Shown: positions 8,182-16,836 of the stretch, one piece after another
How the letters are laid out: each line of letters opens with the position of its first letter
Numbering within the stretch: the stretch's first letter is position 1
Source: Thermoactinomyces sp. DSM 45891
GTDB lineage: Bacteria; Bacillota; Bacilli; Thermoactinomycetales; Thermoactinomycetaceae
DNA: 64,000 nucleotides
Direction: 5' to 3'
Assembly (NCBI RefSeq): GCF_900119485.1
Contig: NZ_FPJZ01000012.1
Span: 17,962 to 81,961 of the forward strand
Notes under the pieces: model-generated
What the model saw: the letters and a program-made list of their open reading frames with translations, nothing else
Databases searched by the model: none
What the model was told of the DNA's origin: nothing
Program-made: the position numbers and the translations under genes

Positions 8182-9630
8182 TCAACCCATAAGTGATCCA
8201 ACAATCATACACGACTGTTGAAAGGATAACTCTCTAAATCCTTCTGGCTCAACCGAGCGGCTAAAGTCATGTGATTTTTGATTATTCAAGATTCCACACT
8301 TAGGGATAAAGCGATCGAGAAAATATTGGGAGAGGTTGGATTTTTGCTCTCCTAGCCATTGCAATGTTATGCACTCCACCTCTATAGCCATCTGACCTGG
8401 ACATTCTGCAAGATGATCTGTTCCCTTCCTAACTCTGAGGAATAACTCAGCTAAAAGCTCATTGTCTCTAGGATGCTGATCAGTCGGACATAAAGAAAAC
8501 ACGACTGCTGGGATCACTACAAACAAAATCGGATCTACTTCTGGGTATCGATCTATAATAAGTTTACAAATCCTCCTATAACTCCTAACCTTGGACTTAG
8601 TAGCAATATATCCGCTCCGTTTGGGTGGATAACCTGCCATGTCTCTAGCTCCCCAGTGAAAGTGTGGGTTAAATGGTTGAGTCATTGTAGAACGAATGAC
8701 ATTTCTATCTGGATAATGCGAACTTACTACAGCAGAGAAAATACGCATGGCCACATTGGAGACAAGTGGCATATGTGTAGGCATTTGATCGATTTGTTGA
8801 AAGAACTGATCTGGTTCATCCACGGCTCGAAATGGTATCATGGCTGCTTCAACTAGTTCACTCGCACTTGAATAAAAAACCTCTCCCATTCGGAAACCTC
8901 TATCTTCACAAATCAGGTCTGATCTATACATTCTTCCATCTAGAGTCACTTGATGACTGATTAAATCTTGGAAAATGGCTCTCGAATTCTCACGTTGAGA
9001 AGCATCTTCTATCAAATCACATAGAATCCTTTTTACTAAAGGCTCCTGCTCATACACAATAGAAGGTTCAAAACGAAATTCAAATTTTTGATACTGAAGC
9101 CGATTTTTATGAACTTGTATTAATGGAATGAACTCTCCCCTGTATTCAGTTTTTACAAAAGGAGTAAAGTACGAATGTTCACGTCCTCTTCTAACAAACC
9201 CCGATCGATCCCATGTAAACAAGGGCAGCTCCATTCTATTATCCTGTTCTACGATCGAACCAGGCACATACACAATATCACCATTTTGCATGTCTTGTGT
9301 TTCTGTTTGAGTAAAACAGTAAAGTAGCGGGTATCCGTATCCTTTAGAACAAATCGCATTATTAAAATCCATCATTCCCGCTCTGCCTTGCATAATTTGC
9401 TCCCAATTCCCAATATGTCCCGTTCGTGGTGGTAGCAACTCAGGCGAGGACTGGATAAGAGAAAGAAGCTTTCCGATCTTAACATCTGTAGTTCCCATGT
9501 GGATCCAATTAAAGGAACATTCCCTCCTTTCGAATGCATCTAGTGCGGAATCTTTCTTCCATCTTAATTTATCTAGCACACTGAGTTCAGTCAGAAGCTC
9601 GATTGGACTTTTCATTACTTCTGTTCCCAT
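8182..9630 (-). CDS. unrecognised 482-residue protein in operon 1
   Basis: I do not recognise this family. The start is taken as the ATG at 9630 because an AGGAGG box lies seven bases upstream; it follows the aconitase stop by one base. The protein is soluble with no signal peptide or membrane segment. It is rich in aromatic and His/Cys residues. Notable spots are PHFHWGARDMAGYPPKRSG near residue 325, SLCPTDQHPRD near residue 385, and paired HIGNW and FNWIHMG segments near the N-terminus. The conserved-looking His/Asp cluster would suit a metal site, but this is only visual. Its place between aconitase and the 2-hydroxyacid dehydrogenase suggests it acts on an intermediate of the carbon-chain building steps. 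Confidence 0.6.
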   Translation of the reverse strand: MGTEVMKSPIELLTELSVLDKLRWKKDSALDAFERRECSFNWIHMGTTDVKIGKLLSLIQSSPELLPPRTGHIGNWEQIMQGRAGMMDFNNAICSKGYGYPLLYCFTQTETQDMQNGDIVYVPGSIVEQDNRMELPLFTWDRSGFVRRGREHSYFTPFVKTEYRGEFIPLIQVHKNRLQYQKFEFRFEPSIVYEQEPLVKRILCDLIEDASQRENSRAIFQDLISHQVTLDGRMYRSDLICEDRGFRMGEVFYSSASELVEAAMIPFRAVDEPDQFFQQIDQMPTHMPLVSNVAMRIFSAVVSSHYPDRNVIRSTMTQPFNPHFHWGARDMAGYPPKRSGYIATKSKVRSYRRICKLIIDRYPEVDPILFVVIPAVVFSLCPTDQHPRDNELLAELFLRVRKGTDHLAECPGQMAIEVECITLQWLGEQKSNLSQYFLDRFIPKCGILNNQKSHDFSRSVEPEGFRELSFQQSCMIVGSLMG

Positions 9631-9631
9631 G

Positions 9632-12358
9632 CTAAATCCTCCTGTTGCTTCCTTCACTAGAAAAGTGACTCATTGAAAGTAGCATATTATTTATCACAAG
9701 GGGTAGAATTCCTCCGCTTTGATAATATTTCAGCTCATCATCCGACTCGATACAAGCCCGTACAATAAACTGAACCAGATCACCATTCTCCTTCAGGGCC
9801 TTCACGCTTAATTTCATTCCTACTTGAAGCTGTTCAATTCCACTAATGTCATAGATTTCACTTCCATCCAAGCCAAGAAAGCCCGAATTTTCACCTAGTT
9901 GAAATGCCAAAGGAAGTATGCCCATGCAGATCAGATTGGAACGGTGGATTCTCTCAAAACTCTCAGAAATCACTGCTTTAACTCCCAAGAGTTTAGGACC
10001 TTTAGCTGCCCAATCCCGTGACGAACCCGTTCCATACTCTTTACCTGAAATAATCACTAGAGGAATATCCTCTGCTGTGTATCTCATAGCAGCATCATAG
10101 ATAGTCATCATCTGATTGGATGGATAATGCATTGTGAATCCTCCCTCCACTCCCGGCAGCATCTTATTTTTCAAACGAATATTGGCAAGTGTGGCTCTCA
10201 TTAAAACCTCATGATTACCACGTCGAGAACCATAGGTATTGAATGCTTCCCGTTCGACTCCATTCTCTTTAAGATAAAGACCAGCAGGGTTATTGGAATC
10301 GACTACTCCACCTGGAGAGATATGATCTGTCGTAATACTATCCCCTAACAAAGCAAGCACGCGTCCTCCGATAATCGACTTCGGTGCAGTCACCTTATCA
10401 AAATAAGGTGGTTTTTTTATATAGGTGGAATCTTCCTCCCAATGATACAATTCGCTCTTAACCATAGGAATTGCCTGCCAACGTTCATCGGCCTTTTGAT
10501 CATAACGTTTGATATACATATCTTTTGAAATAAACGTTCTCATCATGAAAGCAATCTCTTCATCAGAAGGCCAAATATCATGTAGGTAAACGGGAGTACC
10601 TTTGTCGTAACCGATCGGTTCATGTTCCAGATCGATACAAACTGTGCCAGCAATGGCGTATGCGATAACCAAGGGTGGTGATGCTAGATAATTAGCCTGA
10701 ACAGATGGATGAATACGCCCTTCAAAATTGCGGTTCCCACTAAGTACAGAACTTGTAACGATACCCTGCTCCTTCACCGCAAGCGCAATTCGCGGATCGA
10801 TTGGACCACTGCTACCTGAGCAAGTCATACAACCATATCCTGTTACATGAAATCCTAGCTCCTCCAAAGGTAGCATCAAACCAGAAGATGCTAGATAATC
10901 TGAAACCACCTGCGATCCAGGAGATAAGCTGGTTTTCACGTATGCAGGCACACACAGATTACGCTCAACAGCATTTCGTGCCAACAAACCTGCAGCGATC
11001 ATAACAGCGGGATTCGAAGTATTGGTACAAGAAGTAATAGCGGCAAGTAATATGGATCCGTGGGTAAGGGTGATCGTCTGATCATCAAGCTGTACTCTTA
11101 CTTCAGGTCCGTTTCTTCCGTTCTGCGAAAACTCCTGAGAACCTAAGGTAGTTTCGAGAGATGCCCTGAAAGACGTTTTTAAATCCTTCAATACAATACG
11201 ATCTTGCGGGCGTACTGGACCAGCAACACTTGGTTCTACCTCATCCAGCCTGAATTCAATCAGTTTATTGAACATAGGCATCTGATCATTTTCAGTCCAA
11301 TACAATCCCTGAAGCTTATAATAGTTCTCCACTAATTTTACTTGTGCTTCCGAACGCCCTGTCATGCGCAGATAACACAGTGCCTCGTCATCTACAGGAA
11401 AATAGGCACAGGTAGCTCCATACTCGGGCGCCATATTTGCAATGGTGGCCCGTTCCGCTAAACTAAGAAATCTCATTCCTTCACCAGTAAATTCAACAAA
11501 CTGATCCACTACTCCCTCACGGCGCAACTTGTCCGTAATCGTCAGCACTAAGTCCGTCGTAGTAACCCCGGGTCCAAGTCTCCCCTTCAATTCCACACCC
11601 ACCACAGAAGGACTTACAAGCATGAGTGGGTGGCCCAACATAACTGCTTCTGCTTCGAGCCCTCCGACACCCCAACCTAACACGCCGAGCCCATTAATCA
11701 TAGTTGTATGGCTATCTGTTCCACAAACACTGTCTGGAAATATAACTTGGGCACTACCCCATTCTTTCACTTGAATAACACTTGCTAAGTATTCCAAATT
11801 AATCTGGTGACAGATCCCCATTCCAGGTGGGAACACCCGAAAGTTTTGGAATGTTTGTTCTCCCCAACGCAACAGTTTATAACGCTCTTGATTTCGCTGA
11901 AATTCAAGTTTTGTATTTCGTACAAAAGCATCCGATGAATTCGAATAGTCTACTATTATGGAATGATCAACCACTACATCCGTTTGGATAACAGGATTGA
12001 CTTGTGTGGGATCTCCACCAAGTTCCTTGATCGCTTCTCGCATAGCAGCTAAATCTACTAGTACAGGAACACCCGTGAAATCCTGCATCAGTACACGGCT
12101 TGGTAAGTAGGGAATGGCAGTCTTTTCCTTCCCATTAACCAAAACATGAATCTTCGAATCGATTGTATCCATATCAACATGCCCCATACTCACTGAGCGC
12201 AAAAGAGATTCAAGCAATAACCTAATTGAATAAGGAATATGCGATAAATTTAGATCAAATCGTTCCCCTAATTTCATTAATGACCAAAATGTATAGACCT
12301 GCTGTTCAAACTCTAGAGGAATACAAACCCCTAAGGGATCTTTTAAAGAGTTTATCAT
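9632..12358 (-). CDS. aconitase-family hydratase (AcnA type)
   Basis: A 908-residue protein, the length of Bacillus CitB/AcnA. The three cysteines that bind the 4Fe-4S cluster are in SCTNTSNP and GYGCMTCSGS (residues ~440 and ~505). The swivel-domain signatures LLGDSITTDHISPGG (~675) and GKEYGTGSSRDWAAKGP (~770) are intact, so it should be catalytically competent. Canonical aconitase isomerises citrate to isocitrate. Its start codon directly follows the stop of the adenylation enzyme with no gap, so it is an operon component rather than a stray housekeeping gene. It may isomerise a citrate analogue made by the neighbouring synthase, as the dedicated aconitases of phosphinothricin (Pmi) and FR-900098 (FrbA) pathways do. 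A resistant duplicate of the housekeeping enzyme is the alternative. Confidence 0.9.
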   Translation of the reverse strand: MINSLKDPLGVCIPLEFEQQVYTFWSLMKLGERFDLNLSHIPYSIRLLLESLLRSVSMGHVDMDTIDSKIHVLVNGKEKTAIPYLPSRVLMQDFTGVPVLVDLAAMREAIKELGGDPTQVNPVIQTDVVVDHSIIVDYSNSSDAFVRNTKLEFQRNQERYKLLRWGEQTFQNFRVFPPGMGICHQINLEYLASVIQVKEWGSAQVIFPDSVCGTDSHTTMINGLGVLGWGVGGLEAEAVMLGHPLMLVSPSVVGVELKGRLGPGVTTTDLVLTITDKLRREGVVDQFVEFTGEGMRFLSLAERATIANMAPEYGATCAYFPVDDEALCYLRMTGRSEAQVKLVENYYKLQGLYWTENDQMPMFNKLIEFRLDEVEPSVAGPVRPQDRIVLKDLKTSFRASLETTLGSQEFSQNGRNGPEVRVQLDDQTITLTHGSILLAAITSCTNTSNPAVMIAAGLLARNAVERNLCVPAYVKTSLSPGSQVVSDYLASSGLMLPLEELGFHVTGYGCMTCSGSSGPIDPRIALAVKEQGIVTSSVLSGNRNFEGRIHPSVQANYLASPPLVIAYAIAGTVCIDLEHEPIGYDKGTPVYLHDIWPSDEEIAFMMRTFISKDMYIKRYDQKADERWQAIPMVKSELYHWEEDSTYIKKPPYFDKVTAPKSIIGGRVLALLGDSITTDHISPGGVVDSNNPAGLYLKENGVEREAFNTYGSRRGNHEVLMRATLANIRLKNKMLPGVEGGFTMHYPSNQMMTIYDAAMRYTAEDIPLVIISGKEYGTGSSRDWAAKGPKLLGVKAVISESFERIHRSNLICMGILPLAFQLGENSGFLGLDGSEIYDISGIEQLQVGMKLSVKALKENGDLVQFIVRACIESDDELKYYQSGGILPLVINNMLLSMSHFSSEGSNRRI

Positions 12359-13996
12359 TTAGTACTCCCCTTTCATCTCCTCAGACTCAAGATGTTTCAT
12401 AAGAGCTTTTCTATCTATTTTCCCATTCGAATTCAAAGGCATCTTATCAAGCACATGAACGGTATGGGGGACCATATAAGCGGGCAACTCTTTTCGAACT
12501 CCTCTAAGTATCGCATTAGAATCTAGATTGGCACCTACAACAAAAGCAGTAATTCCTTTAATAGTACCGCTTTCAAGCGGCCATCCCACTGCTACTGCAG
12601 ACACCACATTGGGTTGTCGCAAGAGCATTGCTTCTACTTCACTTAACTCCACTCGATAACCTTGTACCTTCACTTGATGATCCAAGCGACCTAAATAAGT
12701 CAGATCTCCACTCGGTAGATAGCGAACACGGTCTCCAGTTCGATAAAAAACCTTAGTCTGACCAGAGTCATCCTTATACTCAACCAAAGATGTAAGAGTT
12801 TGCTCGGAATTGCTCCAATAGCCTAAGAATGTCTGTGGACCCGATATACATAACTCTCCTTCACTTCCATATGGAACTGGCTCCAAGTTTTCATCCAAGA
12901 TGAGAGACTCCATTCCCGGATACAGTTTACCTATAGGAACTGATTCATTTACGCACTCCATAGGTGATTTTATCGGATCCCAGCGGTAAGCCGTGCAAGC
13001 AATCGTAAGCTCCGTAGGACCATAGAGATTTTCAATAATCGAATTGGGCGCAGCCAACTGCCAAGCCTCAGCCGTTGTTTTCAGAAGTACCTCTCCACAA
13101 AAGAAACTCCAGCGCAAACTTGGCATACTATTTTGCTTCAAGAAGTTTTGCTTACACAAAAGTACAGCAACAGACGGCACAGAAAACCAAACCGTAATCC
13201 CCTTTTCCCGAATAAAGCTAAATGGAGATAAGAGATGTATGGGATCCATAGAACAGACAGCAGCTCCACATCCCCATGCCATAAAAAGATCGAATATAGA
13301 CAGATCAAAGGTCTGATCAAAAGTTTGGGTGAATCGATCATGATCAGTGATTTGATACCTTTGTTGGTTCACCTGCATAAAATGAGTAACATTTTTATGG
13401 GTAATCGGCACACCTTTTGATATTCCAGTACTTCCTGATGTAAATAGAAGATACGCAACTGAATTAGTAGAAATAAAAGGGAATTTTACTAATGGAGGTG
13501 CACACTCTAAGTCAGTTTGATCACGAACTTCAGCTCTAATATGAACTAGGTCTTTTTTACTAGACTCGGGTAAAAGTACACACTTAGGAACCTGTTTTAA
13601 ATTTTTTATTATTTCGCAAAACTGAGGCAAAGAACCCTTATCAACCAAAACAGCATCGAGGTCAGCTAACTCCATCATCATACATGTTCGCTGTATAGGA
13701 AAATTACGATTAAACGGCACAAATGTCGCCCCAGAAAATAAACTCGCCAAAACACCTACATAGGAAGTCAAACTACGATAGGCGAAAATCCCTACCCTTT
13801 TGGGTGTGGTATCAGAGGCCTCTAATAGAGCAGATGCCCAACGACAAGCCTTATCATTTAGTTCAGTATAGGTCCATTCATTTTGCTTAATAGATAACGC
13901 TACATTACCTGGGAAGCGTTTAACACTAGACAGAAAACCAGAGTGTAATAATGGACCCTGATTTTCCACTTGGAGAATAGTGGGTTGCAAAGTCAT
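12359..13996 (-). CDS. stand-alone adenylation enzyme (NRPS A-domain/DltA-like)
   Basis: A 545-residue AMP-forming ligase with the core adenylation motifs: LLFTSGSTGISKGVP (A3, ~185), FDQTFDLSIFDLF (A4), NLYGPTELTIAC (A5, ~330), YRTGDRVRYLPSGDLTYLGR (A7/A8) and NSNGKIDRKAL with the catalytic lysine (A10, ~525). It lacks condensation and carrier domains. Hand alignment of the pocket gives roughly D-L-F-F-F-C-L-I-A-K, mostly hydrophobic after the amino-binding Asp, so an amino acid with a non-charged side chain is likelier than an acidic or basic one. The upstream gene encodes a carrier protein fused to citrate synthase, its obvious loading partner. It has a GGAGG box and tight spacing to aconitase. 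Confidence 0.85.
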   Translation of the reverse strand: MTLQPTILQVENQGPLLHSGFLSSVKRFPGNVALSIKQNEWTYTELNDKACRWASALLEASDTTPKRVGIFAYRSLTSYVGVLASLFSGATFVPFNRNFPIQRTCMMMELADLDAVLVDKGSLPQFCEIIKNLKQVPKCVLLPESSKKDLVHIRAEVRDQTDLECAPPLVKFPFISTNSVAYLLFTSGSTGISKGVPITHKNVTHFMQVNQQRYQITDHDRFTQTFDQTFDLSIFDLFMAWGCGAAVCSMDPIHLLSPFSFIREKGITVWFSVPSVAVLLCKQNFLKQNSMPSLRWSFFCGEVLLKTTAEAWQLAAPNSIIENLYGPTELTIACTAYRWDPIKSPMECVNESVPIGKLYPGMESLILDENLEPVPYGSEGELCISGPQTFLGYWSNSEQTLTSLVEYKDDSGQTKVFYRTGDRVRYLPSGDLTYLGRLDHQVKVQGYRVELSEVEAMLLRQPNVVSAVAVGWPLESGTIKGITAFVVGANLDSNAILRGVRKELPAYMVPHTVHVLDKMPLNSNGKIDRKALMKHLESEEMKGEY

Positions 13997-14024
13997 AACA
14001 AACCTCCGAAATGATTACAAATTA

Positions 14025-15494
14025 TTAAGATTTTTTACCTCTTTGATCTATCGGAATATAGGCGAGATCAGTATCACCCACATACTCTAGTAAAGGTCGA
14101 ATGAGGATATTATTCTCACACTGTTCTTGTATCTGAGCAATCCATCCAGGAATACGGCCAACTACAAAAGAAGATATGAATAAATCAGAAGAAATTCCAA
14201 GCAAGTGATACACTACACTTGCATAGAGATCCACGTTTATACCCACCCCTTTTTCCATGTAAGGATGCATAGCATCAACCACTGCCTCTAAAATGTCATA
14301 GCACTTGGAATCACCCAATGCACTACTAAGATCAAACGCAACTTTACGCAAATGTCTGGCGCGAGGATCTTCTGTTTTATAGACTCGATGCCCAAAACCC
14401 ATAACGGGTCTATTTTGGCTCTGGATCCGCATCACATATTCAGCTGCATACCGGGACTCACCTATCTCTTGAATCATCGACATAACATTTTCAATTGCCC
14501 CGCCATGGAGAGGACCGGCAAAAGCGGAAATAGCTGCAGTTAATGAAGCATAGATATCTGCGCCTGTTCCAGACACCACTCGTGCAGTGAACGCTGAAGC
14601 ATTAGATCCATGATCAGTATGAAGAATCAATACTTTATCTACCACTCGAACAGCAGATTCAGTTGGTATCTTTCCATTCAACATATAGAGAAAGTTGGCT
14701 GCATGGGAAATCGAAGGATCTGGTGAGATAGGCTCTTTACCTTGTCGTATAGCTTGGTGAGCCGCCACTAGGATAGGGACTTGTGAAATCAACCTAATTG
14801 CTCTTCTTTGAAATGCCTCCATAGAGACATCATCTTTTTCAGGATCGAATACAGACAACAAAGACACGGCAGTCCGGAGCACCTCTATGGGATGCGCCTT
14901 ACTCATGGTCCGAATCATATCAAACATTGGAGTAGGGATATCGCGCGCAACTTTCAGCCTTTCATTGAATTGGCTCAGTTCCTCTGTAGTGGGTAACATC
15001 CCGTATAAAAAGAGAAAAGTGGTCTCTTCAAACGTCGAAAATTCCACAAGGTCGTGAATGGAATATCCCTTATACTGTAATTTTCCCTTATGACCATCAA
15101 TGAAAGTTGTACGTGTTCGATCAAACACAACTCCAGAGAGCCCTCGATGAACGGGCTTCTTATGAATGGAATCCTCAGACTCATCTCCATTTTGTCCACT
15201 CATTTCCATTAACTCGTTTCCTGATGTTCTATTATGCTTTTCAATATGGTCTACAATAGCAGCAACAGAGTTCAATTTGACTATTAAATCTGGATCGATT
15301 TGTATACAATACTTCTGTTCAAGGGCAATCATTAAATTCACATGTCCTAAGGAGTCCCATTCATTGATAGATAGATACTCTAGATCATCAACAACTGAAT
15401 CAAGTTCAATTTTAAATGTATTTGAGATTAAAGTCTTGATTTCCATTCGTTTCTTATTTCCCATTTCTAAAATAGGAAGGTTATTATTTTGCAT
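14025..15494 (-). CDS. acyl/peptidyl carrier protein fused to citrate synthase (first gene of operon 1)
   Basis: A 489-residue fusion. Residues ~15-92 form a carrier protein with the phosphopantetheine serine at 48 in NEWDSLGHVNL. After a polar linker (residues ~93-118), residues ~120-489 are a full citrate-synthase domain. It retains the catalytic His in AGPLHGGAIENV, the His in GFGHRVYKT and the Asp in INVDLYASVVYHLLG, together with HTDHGSNASAFTARV. Citrate synthases condense acetyl-CoA or propionyl-CoA with oxaloacetate. An in-cis carrier suggests that the acyl donor or the product is thioester-bound to the protein. The adjacent adenylation enzyme would load it. A substrate other than acetyl-CoA is inferred. 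One difference from the standard motif is Ile where GGANE has Asn. Confidence 0.85.
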   Translation of the reverse strand: MQNNNLPILEMGNKKRMEIKTLISNTFKIELDSVVDDLEYLSINEWDSLGHVNLMIALEQKYCIQIDPDLIVKLNSVAAIVDHIEKHNRTSGNELMEMSGQNGDESEDSIHKKPVHRGLSGVVFDRTRTTFIDGHKGKLQYKGYSIHDLVEFSTFEETTFLFLYGMLPTTEELSQFNERLKVARDIPTPMFDMIRTMSKAHPIEVLRTAVSLLSVFDPEKDDVSMEAFQRRAIRLISQVPILVAAHQAIRQGKEPISPDPSISHAANFLYMLNGKIPTESAVRVVDKVLILHTDHGSNASAFTARVVSGTGADIYASLTAAISAFAGPLHGGAIENVMSMIQEIGESRYAAEYVMRIQSQNRPVMGFGHRVYKTEDPRARHLRKVAFDLSSALGDSKCYDILEAVVDAMHPYMEKGVGINVDLYASVVYHLLGISSDLFISSFVVGRIPGWIAQIQEQCENNILIRPLLEYVGDTDLAYIPIDQRGKKS

Positions 15495-15536
15495 TTTGCT
15501 TCGTCACTCCGGCTACTAAATAGTTTAATTTATTAG

Positions 15537-15542
15537 ATTATA
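15537..15542 (-). promoter_or_regulatory. possible -10 element for operon 1
   Basis: The minus strand reads TATAAT here, about 43 bases upstream of the carrier/citrate-synthase start codon, in a very AT-rich 170-base gap. No good -35 hexamer stands at 17 bases, so this is a weak prediction. Confidence 0.35.
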
Positions 15543-15632
15543 CACTAAAGTCAAATGATAAATAAACATATAAATTATAATAATATTTTTAATAATATAG
15601 ATTGATTTTTATATTCTTGCATTTATATAAAG

Positions 15633-15656
15633 AAAAACCGCCTCCTCGAGAAGGCG
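15633..15656 (-). terminator. intrinsic terminator after yhbH
   Basis: On the minus strand a short GC-rich hairpin (CGCCT / AGGCG arms with CTCGAG in the loop) is followed by GGTTTTT. It lies immediately downstream of the yhbH stop codon and separates yhbH from operon 1. Confidence 0.75.
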
Positions 15657-15666
15657 ATCTATCACT

Positions 15667-16803
15667 CTACTTCCTATCCTCTGTTTTCGCAAAAAAGTGC
15701 TTCAATGCTTGGTACACTTGTCCTTTTTCTTTAATAACGTAGTGCAAGAACTTCTCATCTTTCACATGGCGATAGGCATTCATGAGGGTGCTGTGGCGGT
15801 TGTATTGATTGACCTCGCCGTAGCCGAAGATGTTGGAGCGTTTCATTAGCTCTTGGACGAGGCCGATGCATTTTTGGTTGTCGCTGGTAAGGTTGTCACC
15901 GTCGGAGAAGTGGAAGGAATAGATATTGAATTGGGATGGAGGATAGCGAGTATCGATGATTTCTAGAGCTTTGCGATAAGCGGAGGAGCAAATGGTGCCT
16001 CCGCTTTCTCCTTTGGTGAAGAAATGTTCTTCGCTGACTTCCTTGGCTTCCGTGTGATGGGCAATAAAGACGATTTCTACTTTTTCATATTTGGTTCGTA
16101 AGAAGCGGACCATCCAGAAGAAGAAGCTCCGTGCAACGTACTTTTCAAACATGCCCATTGAACCAGAGGTATCCATCATAGCCATCACAACAGCGTTGGA
16201 ATGTGGGATGGTGATTTCTTCCCATGTCTTATATCGTAGGTCGTCAATCGAGATGTTCGGCTTTCCTTTATTACCTAGTCTACCGTTTCTGCGAATGGCT
16301 TCTAAGAGAGTTCGCTTCTTCGCAATGTTTCCGGAAAGACCCGTTTTACGAATATCGTTGAATCGTGTGTCTTCAACCGTAATTGAATCCATTTCCTTCT
16401 GCACGAGATACGGAAGTTCCATTTCCGCAAAGAGAATGCTTTCGAGTTCTTCCATCGATATTTCTGCTTCATAATAGTCTTCGCCCGCTTGCTCTCCAGC
16501 TCCTTGCCCTTTACCCGATCCTTTCTGTGGTTCACCATCTTTCGCTACGACGTCCCCTACTTGCGTGTCACCTTGTCCTTGACCCATCTGTTTATTTTTA
16601 TTGTGATTGAAGCGAAAGCGGTACTCTTCCATGGAGCGGATCGGGACTTTCACGACTTGTTTTCCATCGGATAAAATGATGCTTTCTTCGCTTACGAGGT
16701 CAGGTAAATTTTTCTTGATCGCTTCTTTTACTTTCTCTTGATGCCGAAGCTGGTCTTGATCTCCCTTACGATGCAGGGACCAATCCTCCTCTGATACAAG
16801 CAT
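15667..16803 (-). CDS. yhbH: YhbH/YeaH family sporulation protein
   Basis: A protein of 378 residues, starting at the ATG at 16803, which has a GGAGGTG box six bases upstream. Residues ~80-110 are a low-complexity Gly/Gln/Lys linker. A von Willebrand A-like domain follows, with AMMDTSGSMGMFEK near residue 210 (MIDAS DxSxS motif) and IYSFHFSDGDN near residue 300. The family (YhbH in Bacillus, YeaH in E. coli) is stress or sporulation linked and almost always neighbours PrkA, as here, 33 bases downstream in the same direction. The molecular function is not established. It presumably works with the PrkA kinase. Confidence 0.9.
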   Translation of the reverse strand: MLVSEEDWSLHRKGDQDQLRHQEKVKEAIKKNLPDLVSEESIILSDGKQVVKVPIRSMEEYRFRFNHNKNKQMGQGQGDTQVGDVVAKDGEPQKGSGKGQGAGEQAGEDYYEAEISMEELESILFAEMELPYLVQKEMDSITVEDTRFNDIRKTGLSGNIAKKRTLLEAIRRNGRLGNKGKPNISIDDLRYKTWEEITIPHSNAVVMAMMDTSGSMGMFEKYVARSFFFWMVRFLRTKYEKVEIVFIAHHTEAKEVSEEHFFTKGESGGTICSSAYRKALEIIDTRYPPSQFNIYSFHFSDGDNLTSDNQKCIGLVQELMKRSNIFGYGEVNQYNRHSTLMNAYRHVKDEKFLHYVIKEKGQVYQALKHFFAKTEDRK

Positions 16804-16836
16804 AAATTCACCTCCCACTATCCCGCTGGTTGCTGG

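Noticed and set aside
9632..15494. Housekeeping TCA genes (citrate synthase and aconitase)
   Set aside because: The carrier fusion, the adenylation enzyme directly between them and the zero-gap spacing to aconitase do not fit a primary TCA operon; a resistant aconitase duplicate remains possible.
820..15494. Phosphonate or phosphinate antibiotic cluster
   Set aside because: Citrate-synthase/aconitase logic is similar, but no phosphoenolpyruvate mutase or phosphonopyruvate decarboxylase is encoded in the window.
15530..15560. Overlapping TTGACT and TATAAT as a complete sigma-A promoter for operon 1
   Set aside because: The two hexamers are only six bases apart, so they cannot serve together as -35 and -10; only the -10 was kept, with low confidence.
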